In this document: piece after piece, positions 1-8,132 of the stretch
How the letters are laid out: every line of letters begins with the position of its first letter
How positions within the stretch are numbered: position 1 is the stretch's first letter
From: JAFARZ01 sp035651595
GTDB taxonomy: Bacteria; Actinomycetota; Actinomycetes; Streptosporangiales; Streptosporangiaceae
NCBI GenBank assembly: GCA_035651595.1
Contig: DASRFJ010000237.1
Location: forward strand, 62,001 to 126,000
Direction: 5' to 3'
DNA: 64,000 nucleotides
The notes under the pieces: generated by a model
The model's input: the letters and a program-made list of their open reading frames with translations, nothing else
Databases searched by the model: none
What the model was told of the DNA's origin: nothing
Position numbers and translations under genes: made by a program

Positions 1-207
1 CACGATCACGATCTCCGCGCCGGCCGCCGCGTCCGGGCCGGGCGCCACCTGCTCCTTGATGTCCCCGGTGCCGATGTCGGCGGCCTCGTCCGCCAGCGCG
101 CGGACGACGATCCCCGCGGCGTTCAGCTGCTTGGCCACCAGCCTGGCCTTGTGCAGCGCGCTCTCTCGCCCCGTGTGCGCCGTCAGCAGCATCGTCCGCT
201 GTCCCAC
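1..207 (-). CDS. nadK: NAD kinase, N-terminal part (cut by window edge)
   Basis: NAD kinase makes NADP from NAD in the cytosol. Only the first 69 codons are present; the GGDG nucleotide motif lies beyond base 1. The segment LLTAHTGRESALHKARL is the typical first beta strand and helix of actinobacterial NAD kinases. The GTG start at 207 shares a base with the tlyA stop (TAGTG) and has GAGGAGG about 10 bases upstream, so translation is probably coupled to tlyA. An in-frame ATG at 192 is the alternative start. tlyA followed by nadK is a conserved actinobacterial order, which supports the call. Confidence 0.88.
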   Translation of the reverse strand, partial: MGQRTMLLTAHTGRESALHKARLVAKQLNAAGIVVRALADEAADIGTGDIKEQVAPGPDAAAGAEIVIV

Positions 208-1007
208 TAGTGCGGTCCCTCCTCGATAGCCCGCTCCAGTTCTGACTCGTCCAGTGGCGGCGCCCCGCGCCGCAGCCACACGAAATATTCCACGTTCCCG
301 GCGGGCCCCGGCAGGGAACTCGCCGTTATGCCAAGCACGCCGAGCCCTAGCCGCCCCGCCGCCTCACAAACGTTTTTTATAGCCTCAGAACGTACCGTGG
401 TATCACGAACCACTCCCCCGGCTCCGACACGACCCTTGCCGGCCTCGAACTGCGGCTTCACCATGAGCACGAAGTCCGCGTCCGGCGTCGCGCACGCCAC
501 CAGCGCGGGCAGCACCAGCGTCAGCGAGATGAACGACAGGTCGGCGACGACCAGGCCGGGCGCGGGCGCGACCTGCTCCGGCCGGAGACCGCGCACGTTG
601 ACCCGGTCGAGGACGGTGACCCGCGGGTCGGTGCGCAGCGACCAGGCGAGCTGGCCGTAGCCGACGTCGGCGGCGACGACGTGCGCGGCCCCGGCCCGGA
701 GCAGCACGTCGGTGAAGCCGCCGGTGGACGCGCCCGCGTCCAGGCAGCGCCGGCCGGCCACCGGTACGGAGAACGCGGCCAGCGCGCCGGCGAGCTTGTG
801 CCCGCCGCGCGACACGTACCCGGGTTCGCCCCCCGCGTCGCTGATCGTGATCGGCGCGTCCCTGGTCACCTGTGTGGCCGGTTTCGCCGCCGGGCTTCCG
901 CCGACCGCGACACGCCCGGCGCTGACCAGCTCGGCGGCCTGTTCCCGGGACCGGGCCAGCCCACGCCGCACCAGCTCCGCGTCCAGCCTTACCCGGGCAG
1001 CACTCAA
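207..1007 (-). CDS. tlyA: TlyA family rRNA 2'-O-methyltransferase
   Basis: TlyA proteins methylate 2'-OH groups of cytidines in 16S and 23S rRNA; in mycobacteria loss gives capreomycin resistance. The 266 residues show an N-terminal S4 RNA-binding domain (about 5-65, RLDAELVRRGLARSREQA) and an FtsJ-like Rossmann domain from about 67. The SAM loop reads LDAGASTGGFTD (89-100), and the K-D-K-E tetrad can be placed at K71, D156, K184 and E240. The start is TTG; its codon overlaps the stop of the small upstream gene, with GAGG about 9 bases before. The protein was first named hemolysin A, but the methyltransferase role is better supported. Confidence 0.92.
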   Translation of the reverse strand: MSAARVRLDAELVRRGLARSREQAAELVSAGRVAVGGSPAAKPATQVTRDAPITISDAGGEPGYVSRGGHKLAGALAAFSVPVAGRRCLDAGASTGGFTDVLLRAGAAHVVAADVGYGQLAWSLRTDPRVTVLDRVNVRGLRPEQVAPAPGLVVADLSFISLTLVLPALVACATPDADFVLMVKPQFEAGKGRVGAGGVVRDTTVRSEAIKNVCEAAGRLGLGVLGITASSLPGPAGNVEYFVWLRRGAPPLDESELERAIEEGPH

Positions 1008-1180
1008 CGCTGATCCTCGTCCAGCTGGGCGAGAATCTCCCCGAGCCGCCGGTGAACCTCGTCGAGCACCGCCGGGTGGTCCGCCACCGGAACGTCCGCG
1101 AGCCCGGCCAGTGGCGCGACGGCCTGGTCCACTCGCTCGTCACCAGTCGGTGCTGTCACCGCTGGGGTTTCCCCATCCAT
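1004..1180 (-). CDS. small conserved actinobacterial protein upstream of tlyA
   Basis: A 58-residue acidic protein starting at ATG 1180 and ending in LGEILAQLDEDQR. The core (DERVDQAVAPLAGLADVPV, then DHPAVLDEVHRRL) matches a short unnamed family often found just before tlyA in actinobacteria. Its TGA stop overlaps the TTG start of tlyA, so the two genes are almost certainly translated together. No catalytic motif, signal peptide or membrane segment is visible and the function is unknown. The upstream neighbour usually found, a HAD phosphatase, is absent; a divergent SCP2 gene lies there instead. Confidence 0.75.
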   Translation of the reverse strand: MDGETPAVTAPTGDERVDQAVAPLAGLADVPVADHPAVLDEVHRRLGEILAQLDEDQR

Positions 1181-1238
1181 ATAAGCTAGCCTCCCCGTGG
1201 AACGCTACCCGTTACCTGATCACGTGAGCGAGGCGAGC

Positions 1239-1583
1239 ATGGCTTCAGCCGAGGAATGCCGCGAGGCGCTGCAGAAGCTCACCGGCCGGCTGTCCGAGAT
1301 GAAACCAGGGGACAGGGCCAGCTACTTCGGCAACCGGTCGATGAGCGTCGAGGTGACCGACCTGGGCGTGACGTTCGTGACCAGGTTCACCGACGACGGC
1401 ACCGAACCGGTCCGCGAGGCGGCGCCCGGCGAGCCGCAGGCCGACATCCGGCTGACCGCGAAGAGCGACGACGTCCTGCACCTGGCCGAATCCCCGCAGA
1501 ACATCGCCCGCATGTGGGTGTCCGGCAAGGTCGGCGTGAAGGCCAGCATGCGTGACCTGCTAGCCCTGCGCAAGCTGCTGTGA
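1239..1583 (+). CDS. SCP2 sterol-binding domain protein
   Basis: A 114-residue stand-alone SCP2 fold, a small alpha/beta lipid-binding domain with a hydrophobic tunnel. The features are an N-terminal helix (EECREALQKLTGRLSEM), a beta sheet (VEVTDLGVTFVTRF) and the conserved C-terminal helix ending ASMRDLLALRKLL. It is cytosolic and the ligand is unknown. ATG 1239 is chosen because the family consensus begins there and GAGG precedes it; an in-frame GTG at 1224 would add five residues. The next gene starts one base after the stop, so the two form an operon. Confidence 0.8.
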   Translation: MASAEECREALQKLTGRLSEMKPGDRASYFGNRSMSVEVTDLGVTFVTRFTDDGTEPVREAAPGEPQADIRLTAKSDDVLHLAESPQNIARMWVSGKVGVKASMRDLLALRKLL

Positions 1584-1584
1584 C

Positions 1585-2181
1585 ATGGGTGACCTGATCC
1601 TGCTGCGGCACGGCGAGACCGAGTGGAGCCAGGCCGGCAAGCACACCGGCCGGACGGACGTCCCGCTCACCGCGCACGGCGAGGAATGTGCGGCCGCCGT
1701 ATCGCCGCTGCTCCGCGACCGCCACATCACCGCGGTCTTCACCAGCCCGGCCCAGCGCGCCGTCCGCACCGCCGAACTGGCCCTCGGCAGCGCCGCCGCG
1801 TCCGCCAAGCAGGACCCCGACCTGTGGGAATGGGATTACGGCGGCTACGAGGGACTGACCACAGCGCAGATCCAGCAGACCCGGCCCGGCTGGTACCTGT
1901 GGCGGGACGGCGTGATACCGGGCGACAGTGACCATCCCGGCGAGAGCGTCCAGTCGGTCGGCGAGCGCACCGGCCGGGTGCTCGCCCGGGTCCGCCCGCT
2001 GCTGCCCGACGGCGACGTGGTCCTGGTCGCGCACGGTCACGTGCTGCGCGTCCTCACCGCGCGCTGGCTCGGCCTTGACCCGGCCGACGGCCGGCTGTTC
2101 CGCCTGGACACCGGCACGGTGGGCACGCTCGGTTTCGAGCACGACGAGCCCGTCATCCTCACGTGGAACCTCACCCCGTAG
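1585..2181 (+). CDS. histidine phosphatase (phosphoglycerate mutase-like)
   Basis: A 198-residue single-domain histidine phosphatase. The catalytic RHG motif is in LILLRHGETEWSQAGKHTGR near the N-terminus, and the second catalytic histidine is in VLVAHGHVLRVL near residue 150. An acid residue in the expected place (LWEWDYGGYEGLT) fits a phosphatase rather than a true mutase. The family is broad and the substrate cannot be read from sequence. It begins one base after the SCP2 stop and ends 10 bases before the methyltransferase gene. Confidence 0.85.
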   Translation: MGDLILLRHGETEWSQAGKHTGRTDVPLTAHGEECAAAVSPLLRDRHITAVFTSPAQRAVRTAELALGSAAASAKQDPDLWEWDYGGYEGLTTAQIQQTRPGWYLWRDGVIPGDSDHPGESVQSVGERTGRVLARVRPLLPDGDVVLVAHGHVLRVLTARWLGLDPADGRLFRLDTGTVGTLGFEHDEPVILTWNLTP

Positions 2182-2191
2182 TCTGGCACAC

Positions 2192-3001
2192 GTGACCGAT
2201 GACGAGCAGGCACCGCAAGGGCTGGACGTCAGCGTTCCCAACATGGCGCGGATGTACGACTACGCGCTCGGCGGCAAGGACAACTTCGCGGCCGACCGGG
2301 AGGCGGTAGAGAAGCTGTTCCGGTTCTCGCCGGAGAACCGCGACGTGCCGATCGTCAACCGGCGGTTCCTCGCCCGCGCGACGCGGTTCGCCGCCGAGCA
2401 GGGCATCGCGCAGTTCCTCGACCTAGGCTCGGGCCTGCCCAGCCAGGGCAACGTGCACGAGGTGTCCCGGCAGGTCCGGCAGGACTCGCGGGTGGTCTAC
2501 GTCGACAACGACCCGATGGCCGCCCTGCACGCCGCGAGCCTGCTGGCCGGCCACGACGACGCGATCGCCGTGGTGCAAGAGGACATCCGCAACCCCGCGA
2601 AGGTCCTGGACCATCCGGACACGCGGCGCCTGATCGACTTCACCCGGCCGGTCGTCGTGCTGCTCGTCTCCGTGCTGCACGCGATACCGGACGCCGACGA
2701 CCCTGGCGGCATCATCCGCGCCTTCGCCAGGCACATGGCGCCCGGCAGCTACCTGATCCTGTCGCACCTCACCAGCGAGGGCCATCCCGTCGAGCTGGTG
2801 CGGCAGAAGGAGGAGGTCTTCGCGAAGACCCCCACGCCGTTCTCGTATCGCAGCCGCGCGCAGATCCTCGGCTACTTCGACGGATTCGAGCTGGCCGAGC
2901 CCGGGCTGACGCCGGTCACGCAATGGCGCCCTGAACCACTCGACGAGAAGCTCCAGCCAGCCGGCGAATGGTGGCTCGGCGGGGTCGGCCGCAAGCCTTG
3001 A
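2192..3001 (+). CDS. SAM-dependent methyltransferase, DUF574 family
   Basis: A 269-residue member of the DUF574 methyltransferases, which are highly amplified in filamentous actinobacteria and have no known substrates. Diagnostic segments are the N-terminal VPNMARMYDYALGGKDNFAA, the SAM loop FLDLGSGLPSQGNVHEV, and VVYVDNDPMA for ribose contact. The GTG at 2192 lies 7 bases after a TAGTCT -10-like hexamer that overlaps the previous stop, so a leaderless transcript is possible. The reading frame is open further upstream, but that part only shadows the phosphatase gene. Confidence 0.88.
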   Translation: MTDDEQAPQGLDVSVPNMARMYDYALGGKDNFAADREAVEKLFRFSPENRDVPIVNRRFLARATRFAAEQGIAQFLDLGSGLPSQGNVHEVSRQVRQDSRVVYVDNDPMAALHAASLLAGHDDAIAVVQEDIRNPAKVLDHPDTRRLIDFTRPVVVLLVSVLHAIPDADDPGGIIRAFARHMAPGSYLILSHLTSEGHPVELVRQKEEVFAKTPTPFSYRSRAQILGYFDGFELAEPGLTPVTQWRPEPLDEKLQPAGEWWLGGVGRKP

Positions 3002-3002
3002 C

Positions 3003-3341
3003 CTAGTCCGGTTCGAGACGACGGGTCTCCTCGGTGACCCAGTCCAGGTACGCCGCGGATCCGGCCACAATGGGGACCGCGATGATTTCCGGCTCGTCGT
3101 ACGAATGTCGTTCTGCCAGAAATGCCTGTAGTTCTTCGTATTTGTCAGCCGGCAACTTGAGCAGGATCAGCCATTCCTCCTCGCGCCGCACCGTGCTGTC
3201 CCACCAGTACGTGGACGCGATAGGGCCTGCGACCTGGGCACACGCGGCCAGCCTGGCCTCCACCGCGGCGCGGGAAAGCTCGATGGCCTCGGCCCGCGAG
3301 TCCGTGGTCGTCTGCACCTGCAGGTACCCACTACCAGCCAT
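3003..3341 (-). CDS. cutA: CutA divalent-ion tolerance protein
   Basis: CutA proteins are small, very stable trimers of ferredoxin-like fold, linked to copper tolerance in Escherichia coli though their true role is unclear. This 112-residue copy shows the family pattern: N-terminal strand YLQVQTTTDSRAEAIELS, AARLAACAQV, STYWWDSTVRREEEWLILLK, and C-terminal HSYDEPEIIAVPI with SAAYLDWV. It converges on the methyltransferase gene with one base between stops and is divergent from purC. TACGAT 8 bases before the ATG could be the -10 of a leaderless message. Confidence 0.92.
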   Translation of the reverse strand: MAGSGYLQVQTTTDSRAEAIELSRAAVEARLAACAQVAGPIASTYWWDSTVRREEEWLILLKLPADKYEELQAFLAERHSYDEPEIIAVPIVAGSAAYLDWVTEETRRLEPD

Positions 3342-3412
3342 GGCACCTGATCGTACGCTCAGGCTCCACTAGTACGCTGTCCGGCACTGGCCGGGCGGCA
3401 GAAGGGGCGCGC

Positions 3413-4237
3413 GTGGAACTGGTCCACTCCGGGAAAGTCCGGGAGCTGTACGCGGACGGGGACGACCTCATCATGGTCGCCAGCGACCGGATCAGCGTCT
3501 ACGACGTGGTGTTGCCCACGCCGGTCCCGGGCAAGGGCACGGTGCTCACCCAGCTGTCCCTGTGGTGGTTCGAGCAGCTCGCGGACCTGGTTCCGAACCA
3601 CGTGATCTCGGGCACCGACGTACCGGACGAGTGGGCCGGCCGGGCGATTCGCTGCCGTCGGCTGGACATGGTGCCGGTGGAGTGCGTGGCGCGTGGCTAC
3701 CTCGCCGGGCTGGGCCTGGCGTCGTACCGCGACACCGGCACGATCTGCGGCGTGCCCCTGCCGGCCGGGCTTGGCGAGGGCGCGCGGCTGCCCGAGCCGG
3801 TGTTCACACCGACCACCAAGGCCGCGGCCGGCCACGACGAGCCGATGACATATGACGAGGTCGTGGCCCTGACCGGTGCGGAGCGGGCCGCCGAACTGCG
3901 CCGGCTGACGCTCGCGGTGTACCGCCGGGGCGCGGAGCTGGCGGCGGCGCGTGGCGTGATCATCGCCGACACCAAGCTGGAGTTCGGCGTGGCGCAGGAC
4001 GGCACGCTGGTGCTGGCCGACGAGGTGCTGACCCCCGACTCGTCGCGGTTCTGGCTGGCTTCGCAATGGCGGCCGGGGCAGCCGCAGCGATCGCTGGACA
4101 AGCAGTTCGTGCGCGACTGGTCGTCCCGCCTCGACTGGGACCGCAAGCCGCCCGGCCCGGCCATGCCGCCGGACGTGGTCGCCGCCACCCAGGCCCGCTA
4201 CGCCGAACTGTACGAGCGCCTGACGGGCCATGAGTGA
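3413..4237 (+). CDS. purC: SAICAR synthase
   Basis: PurC ligates aspartate to CAIR in purine biosynthesis, using ATP. The 274 residues contain the characteristic SGKVRELYADGDDLIMVASD near the N-terminus, DRISVYDVVLPTPVPGKGTVL, VECVARGYLAGLG, and IIADTKLEFGV with VLADEVLTPDSSRFW, all family signatures. The start is GTG at 3413. The gene is divergent from cutA, and its last eight bases overlap the ATG of the ABC transporter gene, a link without an obvious metabolic reason. Confidence 0.95.
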   Translation: MELVHSGKVRELYADGDDLIMVASDRISVYDVVLPTPVPGKGTVLTQLSLWWFEQLADLVPNHVISGTDVPDEWAGRAIRCRRLDMVPVECVARGYLAGLGLASYRDTGTICGVPLPAGLGEGARLPEPVFTPTTKAAAGHDEPMTYDEVVALTGAERAAELRRLTLAVYRRGAELAAARGVIIADTKLEFGVAQDGTLVLADEVLTPDSSRFWLASQWRPGQPQRSLDKQFVRDWSSRLDWDRKPPGPAMPPDVVAATQARYAELYERLTGHE

Positions 4238-5846
4238 GCCGGAGGGGCGCGGCGCTGCCTGGACTGAGGAGGGAGCGACGCAGTCGCGAGCGACGAGGGA
4301 AGGCAACGCCTCAACGGCGCCCCGGAGGCGAGCGAACCGGGAGGCACTGAGTGAGTTTGAGTTGCGCGCGCCGCGGCTGCGCGCCGCGCGCGGGGTGACG
4401 GTGGCGACGGACGTGTCGCTGACCGCGTCGGCCGGCGAGGTCATCGCGGTGGAGGGCCCGAACGGCTCGGGCAAGAGCACGCTGCTGGCCGCGGCGGCCG
4501 GGTTGCTGCCGACGGAGAACGCGACCGTTCGCCCCGCGACCGTCGGCTTTTCGCCCGAACGAGCTTCCCTGCTTCCCCGGATCACCGTGCTTCGCTGGCT
4601 GATGGGCCTCGCCCGCACGGCGGGCTTGTCCCGGGCCGACGCGGCCGCCGGCGTGGTCGACCTCGTCCGGCGGCTCGGCCTGGAGCCGGCCGCATCCCGC
4701 CCGCTGCACGTGCTGTCGCGTGGCAACACGCAGCGCGTGCTCGTGGCCCAGGCGCTGGTCGGCGATCCTGGCCTGGTGATCCTGGATGAGCCTTCGGGCG
4801 GGCTGGACGCGGACGGCGTGGCACGGGTCGCCGCGGAGATCGTCCGGGCCGCGGACCGGGGCGGCGTGGTGCTGGTGGCGCGGCATCCGACCGCGCCGCT
4901 GCCGCTGCCGCCCGGGACCACGTGGCAGTTCCGCGACGGCCGCGTGGCCGTGCTGCCGCGCAGCGGCGGCGTGCAGGTCACGGCACCGTCACTGGAGGTG
5001 GAGACCGGGAACGGGGTGATCCGCCGGGTCAGCGAGGCCGAACTGCCGGGCGTGCTGCGCGCCGCGCTGGACGCGGGCGTGCCGGTCCGGCGGGTGCAGC
5101 CGATCCTGGACACCGCATTGCCAGAGGCTCCCGCGTTGACTTCGTCGCCCCCTCGTTCGCCGGGCAGCGCCGAATCGCCGCGCCGGGCCGGCCTGCTCGC
5201 CCGCGTGCTGTACGGCGCGGCGCACCGGGCGCGGCTGCTGGCGGTGTCGCAGTGGTTCTTCGCGCCTATGCTGGTCTTCCTGGCGGTGCTGGCGATCATC
5301 TACGCGACCGACGCCGGTCCGGCGCTTCAGCCCGCCGCGGTGACCTCGATCGCGCTGATCCCGGTGATGACGTGGCTGGCCGTGCTGGCGCACCGGGTGG
5401 ACGGCAGGGAACTGGCCCGGGCGTTCGCCGCGCACGTAGGCGGGCGAGCGCGCGCGCACCTGGCCGCCGACGTGTGCCTGGTGCCGTTCGCGGTGGCGCT
5501 GACGTGCTTCGGCGTGGTCTGGCCGCTGGCCAGCCAGGGCGGGCACCCGCATCCGTGCGACGTCGTGCTGCGGATGATCGTGCTGCATCTGGCCGCGGCG
5601 CTGTTCGGCATCGGGCTCGGGTCGGCGCTGGCGCTGATCGAGCGCATGGGCTGGCGGCTGATCGTCGCGGTCGCGCTGTTCCTCAGCCTGGTGATCGCGC
5701 GCTACACGCCCATGGTCCCGCTGCTTCGGCTGAGCACCGCCGCGGTCAGCAACGCAACCCCCGTCGGCACCCAGGCCTTCTGGCTATGCGCGCCGGCCCT
5801 AGCCCTCATCGCCGCCGCCGCCCACCTCGCCACCCGCATCCCCTAA
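4230..5846 (+). CDS. ABC transporter with ATPase and membrane domain in one chain
   Basis: A 538-residue fusion. The N-terminal half is an ABC ATPase: Walker A GPNGSGKST, Walker B LVILDEPSGGLD, H-loop VARHP. The signature motif is LSRGN rather than LSGGQ. The C-terminal half, from about residue 320, has roughly six hydrophobic segments. The substrate is unknown and no binding protein is nearby. The first 44 residues are encoded by a GC-rich, repeat-like stretch (4240-4345) and match no ABC domain; recognisable ATPase sequence begins at FELRAPRL. The real start could therefore be later, for example TTG 4362. ATG 4230 overlaps the purC stop. Confidence 0.75.
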   Translation: MSEPEGRGAAWTEEGATQSRATREGNASTAPRRRANREALSEFELRAPRLRAARGVTVATDVSLTASAGEVIAVEGPNGSGKSTLLAAAAGLLPTENATVRPATVGFSPERASLLPRITVLRWLMGLARTAGLSRADAAAGVVDLVRRLGLEPAASRPLHVLSRGNTQRVLVAQALVGDPGLVILDEPSGGLDADGVARVAAEIVRAADRGGVVLVARHPTAPLPLPPGTTWQFRDGRVAVLPRSGGVQVTAPSLEVETGNGVIRRVSEAELPGVLRAALDAGVPVRRVQPILDTALPEAPALTSSPPRSPGSAESPRRAGLLARVLYGAAHRARLLAVSQWFFAPMLVFLAVLAIIYATDAGPALQPAAVTSIALIPVMTWLAVLAHRVDGRELARAFAAHVGGRARAHLAADVCLVPFAVALTCFGVVWPLASQGGHPHPCDVVLRMIVLHLAAALFGIGLGSALALIERMGWRLIVAVALFLSLVIARYTPMVPLLRLSTAAVSNATPVGTQAFWLCAPALALIAAAAHLATRIP

Positions 5847-5852
5847 CCCACC

Positions 5853-6000
5853 CTCGCCCTCGCCCCGCCGCGCCCGTGCCCGGCCCGTGCCCGGCCCGCG
5901 CCGCGCCCGTGCCCTCGCCGCGCGCGGCCCGCCCGGCTCCCGCGCCGCGCCCGTGCCCTCGCCGCACCGCGCCCCATCTCTGCCGCACCGCGCCCAGCCG
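5853..6000. repeat. low-complexity CG-rich intergenic repeat
   Basis: The roughly 300 bases between the ABC gene and the IS110 element hold no convincing gene. The first half is built from variants of CGCCCGTGCCCTCGCCGC. One 25-base unit occurs exactly twice, at 5897-5921 and 5941-5965. Open frames through it give only Arg/Pro/Ala-rich shadow peptides. From about 6000 to 6158 the sequence is unremarkable. Confidence 0.7.
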
Positions 6001-6290
6001 CCAGATTTGCCCCGCTATACGCGCGGCCAGCTCGCCTGCGAGCCGCACCGCGACGCAGCTCCGTTCCGCCAGGTGCCGCGATTGTCTGCGACAGCGGCTG
6101 CGCACGCCCGCGAACTGGACATCTGGCTGTATTTCGGGCGCGTCGGCGGGCGTGCCGGATGATTGCGGACACTGACCAAGAAAATTGTCAGAAGCGGGGC
6201 GCGGCAGCGAACCGGTATGCGGGCATGCAGAATGGGCCCGTGACGGCTGGTGGTGACGGGCCTGGTCAGGGTGTTATGGGCGTGTGCTGG

Positions 6291-7655
6291 TCAGGCAGCC
6301 TGGTTGTCTGCGGTGATGGTGACGGTTACGCCGAGTGCTTCGAGCTGGCGGATGTGGTTGCGGATCTTCTTGTCCTTGCTGGTGCGGTTGCTGTAGTGGT
6401 CCTCGCCGAGGTCGCGGTAGCGGGCCCGGGGGTCGGCGAGCAGGTGCCAGATGATGATCATGATGGAGCGGGCGACGGCGGTCTGGGCGATGGCCTTGCC
6501 GCGGCGGCGGGCTATGCGCCGGTGCCGTTCGCCGAGGAAGGTGTGCGTGCCGGAGGCGCCGGTGGCGGCCTGCCCGGCGTAGCACCGGGCGTAGCTGTTG
6601 CCGTTCTTCTGCGTGCCTTTGCCCTGGCGGGGGCCGGACTGGTCCGCGGTCCGGCACAGCCCGATCCAGGACACCAGGTGCGCCGCGGTGGGGAACCGGG
6701 TCATGTCCAGGCCGATCTCGGAGATGATCGCGATCGCGAGGGTGACGGTGATGCCGGGGATCTCGGCCAGCCGCCACGCGGCGGCCAGCACCGGCGCGTC
6801 CGGGCCGGTGCCGGCGTGCGGGCCGGTTTCCCCGGTCGCGTCCACCCCCCACGATTCCTCGATCCGGGCCAGCGCCGCGGCGGCCAGGTCTTCCAGGTCG
6901 CTGATCCGCTGGTCCAGGAACTTGATCTGGTCCAGCAGCATCTCGGCGATGATCCCGTGGTGGGCATCGAACATGCCGTCCAGCGCCTCGGCGAGCTGGG
7001 CCTTCTTGCCGCGCAGCGGCCCCTTGGCCAGGTCCGCGAGCACGTGCGGGTCGCGCACCCCGGCGATCAGCGCCTCCACCATCGCCACCGCGGACTTGGC
7101 TTTCATCCCCTTGGAGGTCACCGACGTGATCTTCACCATGGCGTCCTCCAGCAGCTTCTCCAGCCGCTGCAGGCACCGGGTCCGTTCCCGGACCAGGTCC
7201 AGCCGGGCCCGGGTGAAGTCCCGCAGCGCCCGGATCGGCGCCGGCGGCACGAACGAGGGGCGGAGCATCCCCTTCTGGGTCAGCCGCGCCAGCCACATCG
7301 CATCTAGCCTGTCCGTCTTCGGCCGCCCCTTCAGGTTCCTGGCCTGCGACGCGGCGACCAGCTGGACCGGCACGCCGGCCATCTCCAGCACGTAGAACCA
7401 GATCCGCCAGTAATCGCTGGTGGACTCAAGCGACACCATCTGCACCCCGTGCCTGAGCAGTTCCCCGGCCAGCTCGGCGATCCGCGCCCGGGTCGCGGGC
7501 ACATCATGCCAGACCCGGTTCACGTACCGGCCCGGACGCGCCGGATCCGGGGCGCGCAGGCACACCACCCCGGACGCCTTCGCCACGTCCACCGCGGCTG
7601 CCCGCTCGTACACGATCTCGTGATCCTCATCCGCGATCACCTGCGGCTTACGCAC
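6291..7655 (-). CDS. IS110 family transposase (DEDD/serine recombinase)
   Basis: A 454-residue IS110 transposase. The N-terminal RuvC-like DEDD domain shows D23 (VDVAKAS), E77 (SLESTSDYW) and the pair D115/D118 (RPKTDRLDAMWLARLT). A helical middle follows, then the Transposase_20 domain with LAEIPGITVTLAIAI and LVSWIGLCRTADQSG, whose serine is the candidate nucleophile, followed by KGTQKNGNSYARC. All catalytic positions look intact, so the enzyme may be active. The start is GTG 7655 with AGGAGG five bases upstream. An out-of-frame ATG at 7660 is not used. Family knowledge: these enzymes are guided by an RNA from the element's non-coding end. Confidence 0.93.
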   Translation of the reverse strand: MRKPQVIADEDHEIVYERAAAVDVAKASGVVCLRAPDPARPGRYVNRVWHDVPATRARIAELAGELLRHGVQMVSLESTSDYWRIWFYVLEMAGVPVQLVAASQARNLKGRPKTDRLDAMWLARLTQKGMLRPSFVPPAPIRALRDFTRARLDLVRERTRCLQRLEKLLEDAMVKITSVTSKGMKAKSAVAMVEALIAGVRDPHVLADLAKGPLRGKKAQLAEALDGMFDAHHGIIAEMLLDQIKFLDQRISDLEDLAAAALARIEESWGVDATGETGPHAGTGPDAPVLAAAWRLAEIPGITVTLAIAIISEIGLDMTRFPTAAHLVSWIGLCRTADQSGPRQGKGTQKNGNSYARCYAGQAATGASGTHTFLGERHRRIARRRGKAIAQTAVARSIMIIIWHLLADPRARYRDLGEDHYSNRTSKDKKIRNHIRQLEALGVTVTITADNQAA

Positions 7656-7920
7656 CGCATCCTCCTATGCTTGTACCGATCGGAAGATCAGCGGGCTGCC
7701 CGGGGATCCGCGGTCAGCGTATGAACGCGGAATACTGACCAGCGTGCTCAAGGCAACAGAAAGCGACCCGCAAGGGTCCGGATCCCAGCGCCAGGCTTAC
7801 CCGCGGGCTCTTATCCCAAAGTGCGCCGGCGTCACGGGCAGCCCGCACGCATCATCCCGCACCGACCCCAGCCACCGCCATTTTCTCGCGAATGCGACCA
7901 ACCTCCGGTTGAAGACGGCT
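7656..7920 (-). ncRNA. candidate bridge RNA region of the IS110 element
   Basis: This is the non-coding end upstream of the transposase, where IS110-subgroup elements encode the bridge RNA (reading as the transposase does). Two short stretches resemble the insertion junctions: 7727-7740 (GCGGAATACTGACC, compare GCGGACACTGACC at 6165-6177) and 7795-7802 (GCTTACCC, compare the right junction). GGTCAG at 7712-7717 and CTGACC at 7735-7740 can pair around a 17-base loop. The RNA ends and guide assignments are inference; only the position and these matches are seen. Confidence 0.45.
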
Positions 7921-7959
7921 TACCCCCCCGATCCGGGGGGGTAAGTGTCCGCAATGATT
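7921..7959. repeat. right part of the palindrome split by IS110
   Basis: TACCCCCCCGATCCGGGGGG and the following GTAAGTGTCCGCAATGATT complete a palindrome whose left end, ATGATTGCGGACACT, lies at 6159-6173. The rejoined arms pair over more than 20 bases with one outer mismatch. A diverged intact copy of the same palindrome is at 48318-48372. It could act as a terminator or an extragenic palindromic repeat; IS110 elements often target such repeats. Confidence 0.8.
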
Positions 7960-8132
7960 TTCGATCGGCTCCCGGAGTCCGGGGAGGCTCCAAAACGGAG
8001 GGTCATACCGGTACAAAACAGGGCGTTGGCTGGGCAGTACGGGCCCGCCCGCCGACGATCCGGAAACATCCCCCATGCGGGTCGCTCACATCTGGCGTCT
8101 ACCGATGATCCATCGCAACCCCTGGCGTCAGC

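Larger units (their letters stand above)
6174..7920 (-). mobile_element. IS110-family insertion sequence
   Basis: An element of about 1.75 kb with one transposase gene on the minus strand. No terminal inverted repeats or long target duplication are seen, as expected for IS110. The boundaries are set by the target. Bases 6159-6173 and 7921-7959 join into one near-perfect palindrome if 6174-7920 is removed, and a CT dinucleotide occurs at both junctions (6172-6173 and 7919-7920). The right side (upstream of the transposase) has 265 non-coding bases and the left side 117, the asymmetry of the IS110 subgroup rather than IS1111. Confidence 0.85.

Noticed and set aside
3359..5299. A 646-codon open frame on the minus strand
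   Set aside because: It lies antisense to purC and the ABC gene, is rich in Arg, Ser and Thr, and matches no family. It is a GC-codon shadow.
6159..7307. A 382-codon plus-strand frame opposite the IS110 transposase
   Set aside because: Composition is shadow-like and the transposase on the other strand has all catalytic motifs.
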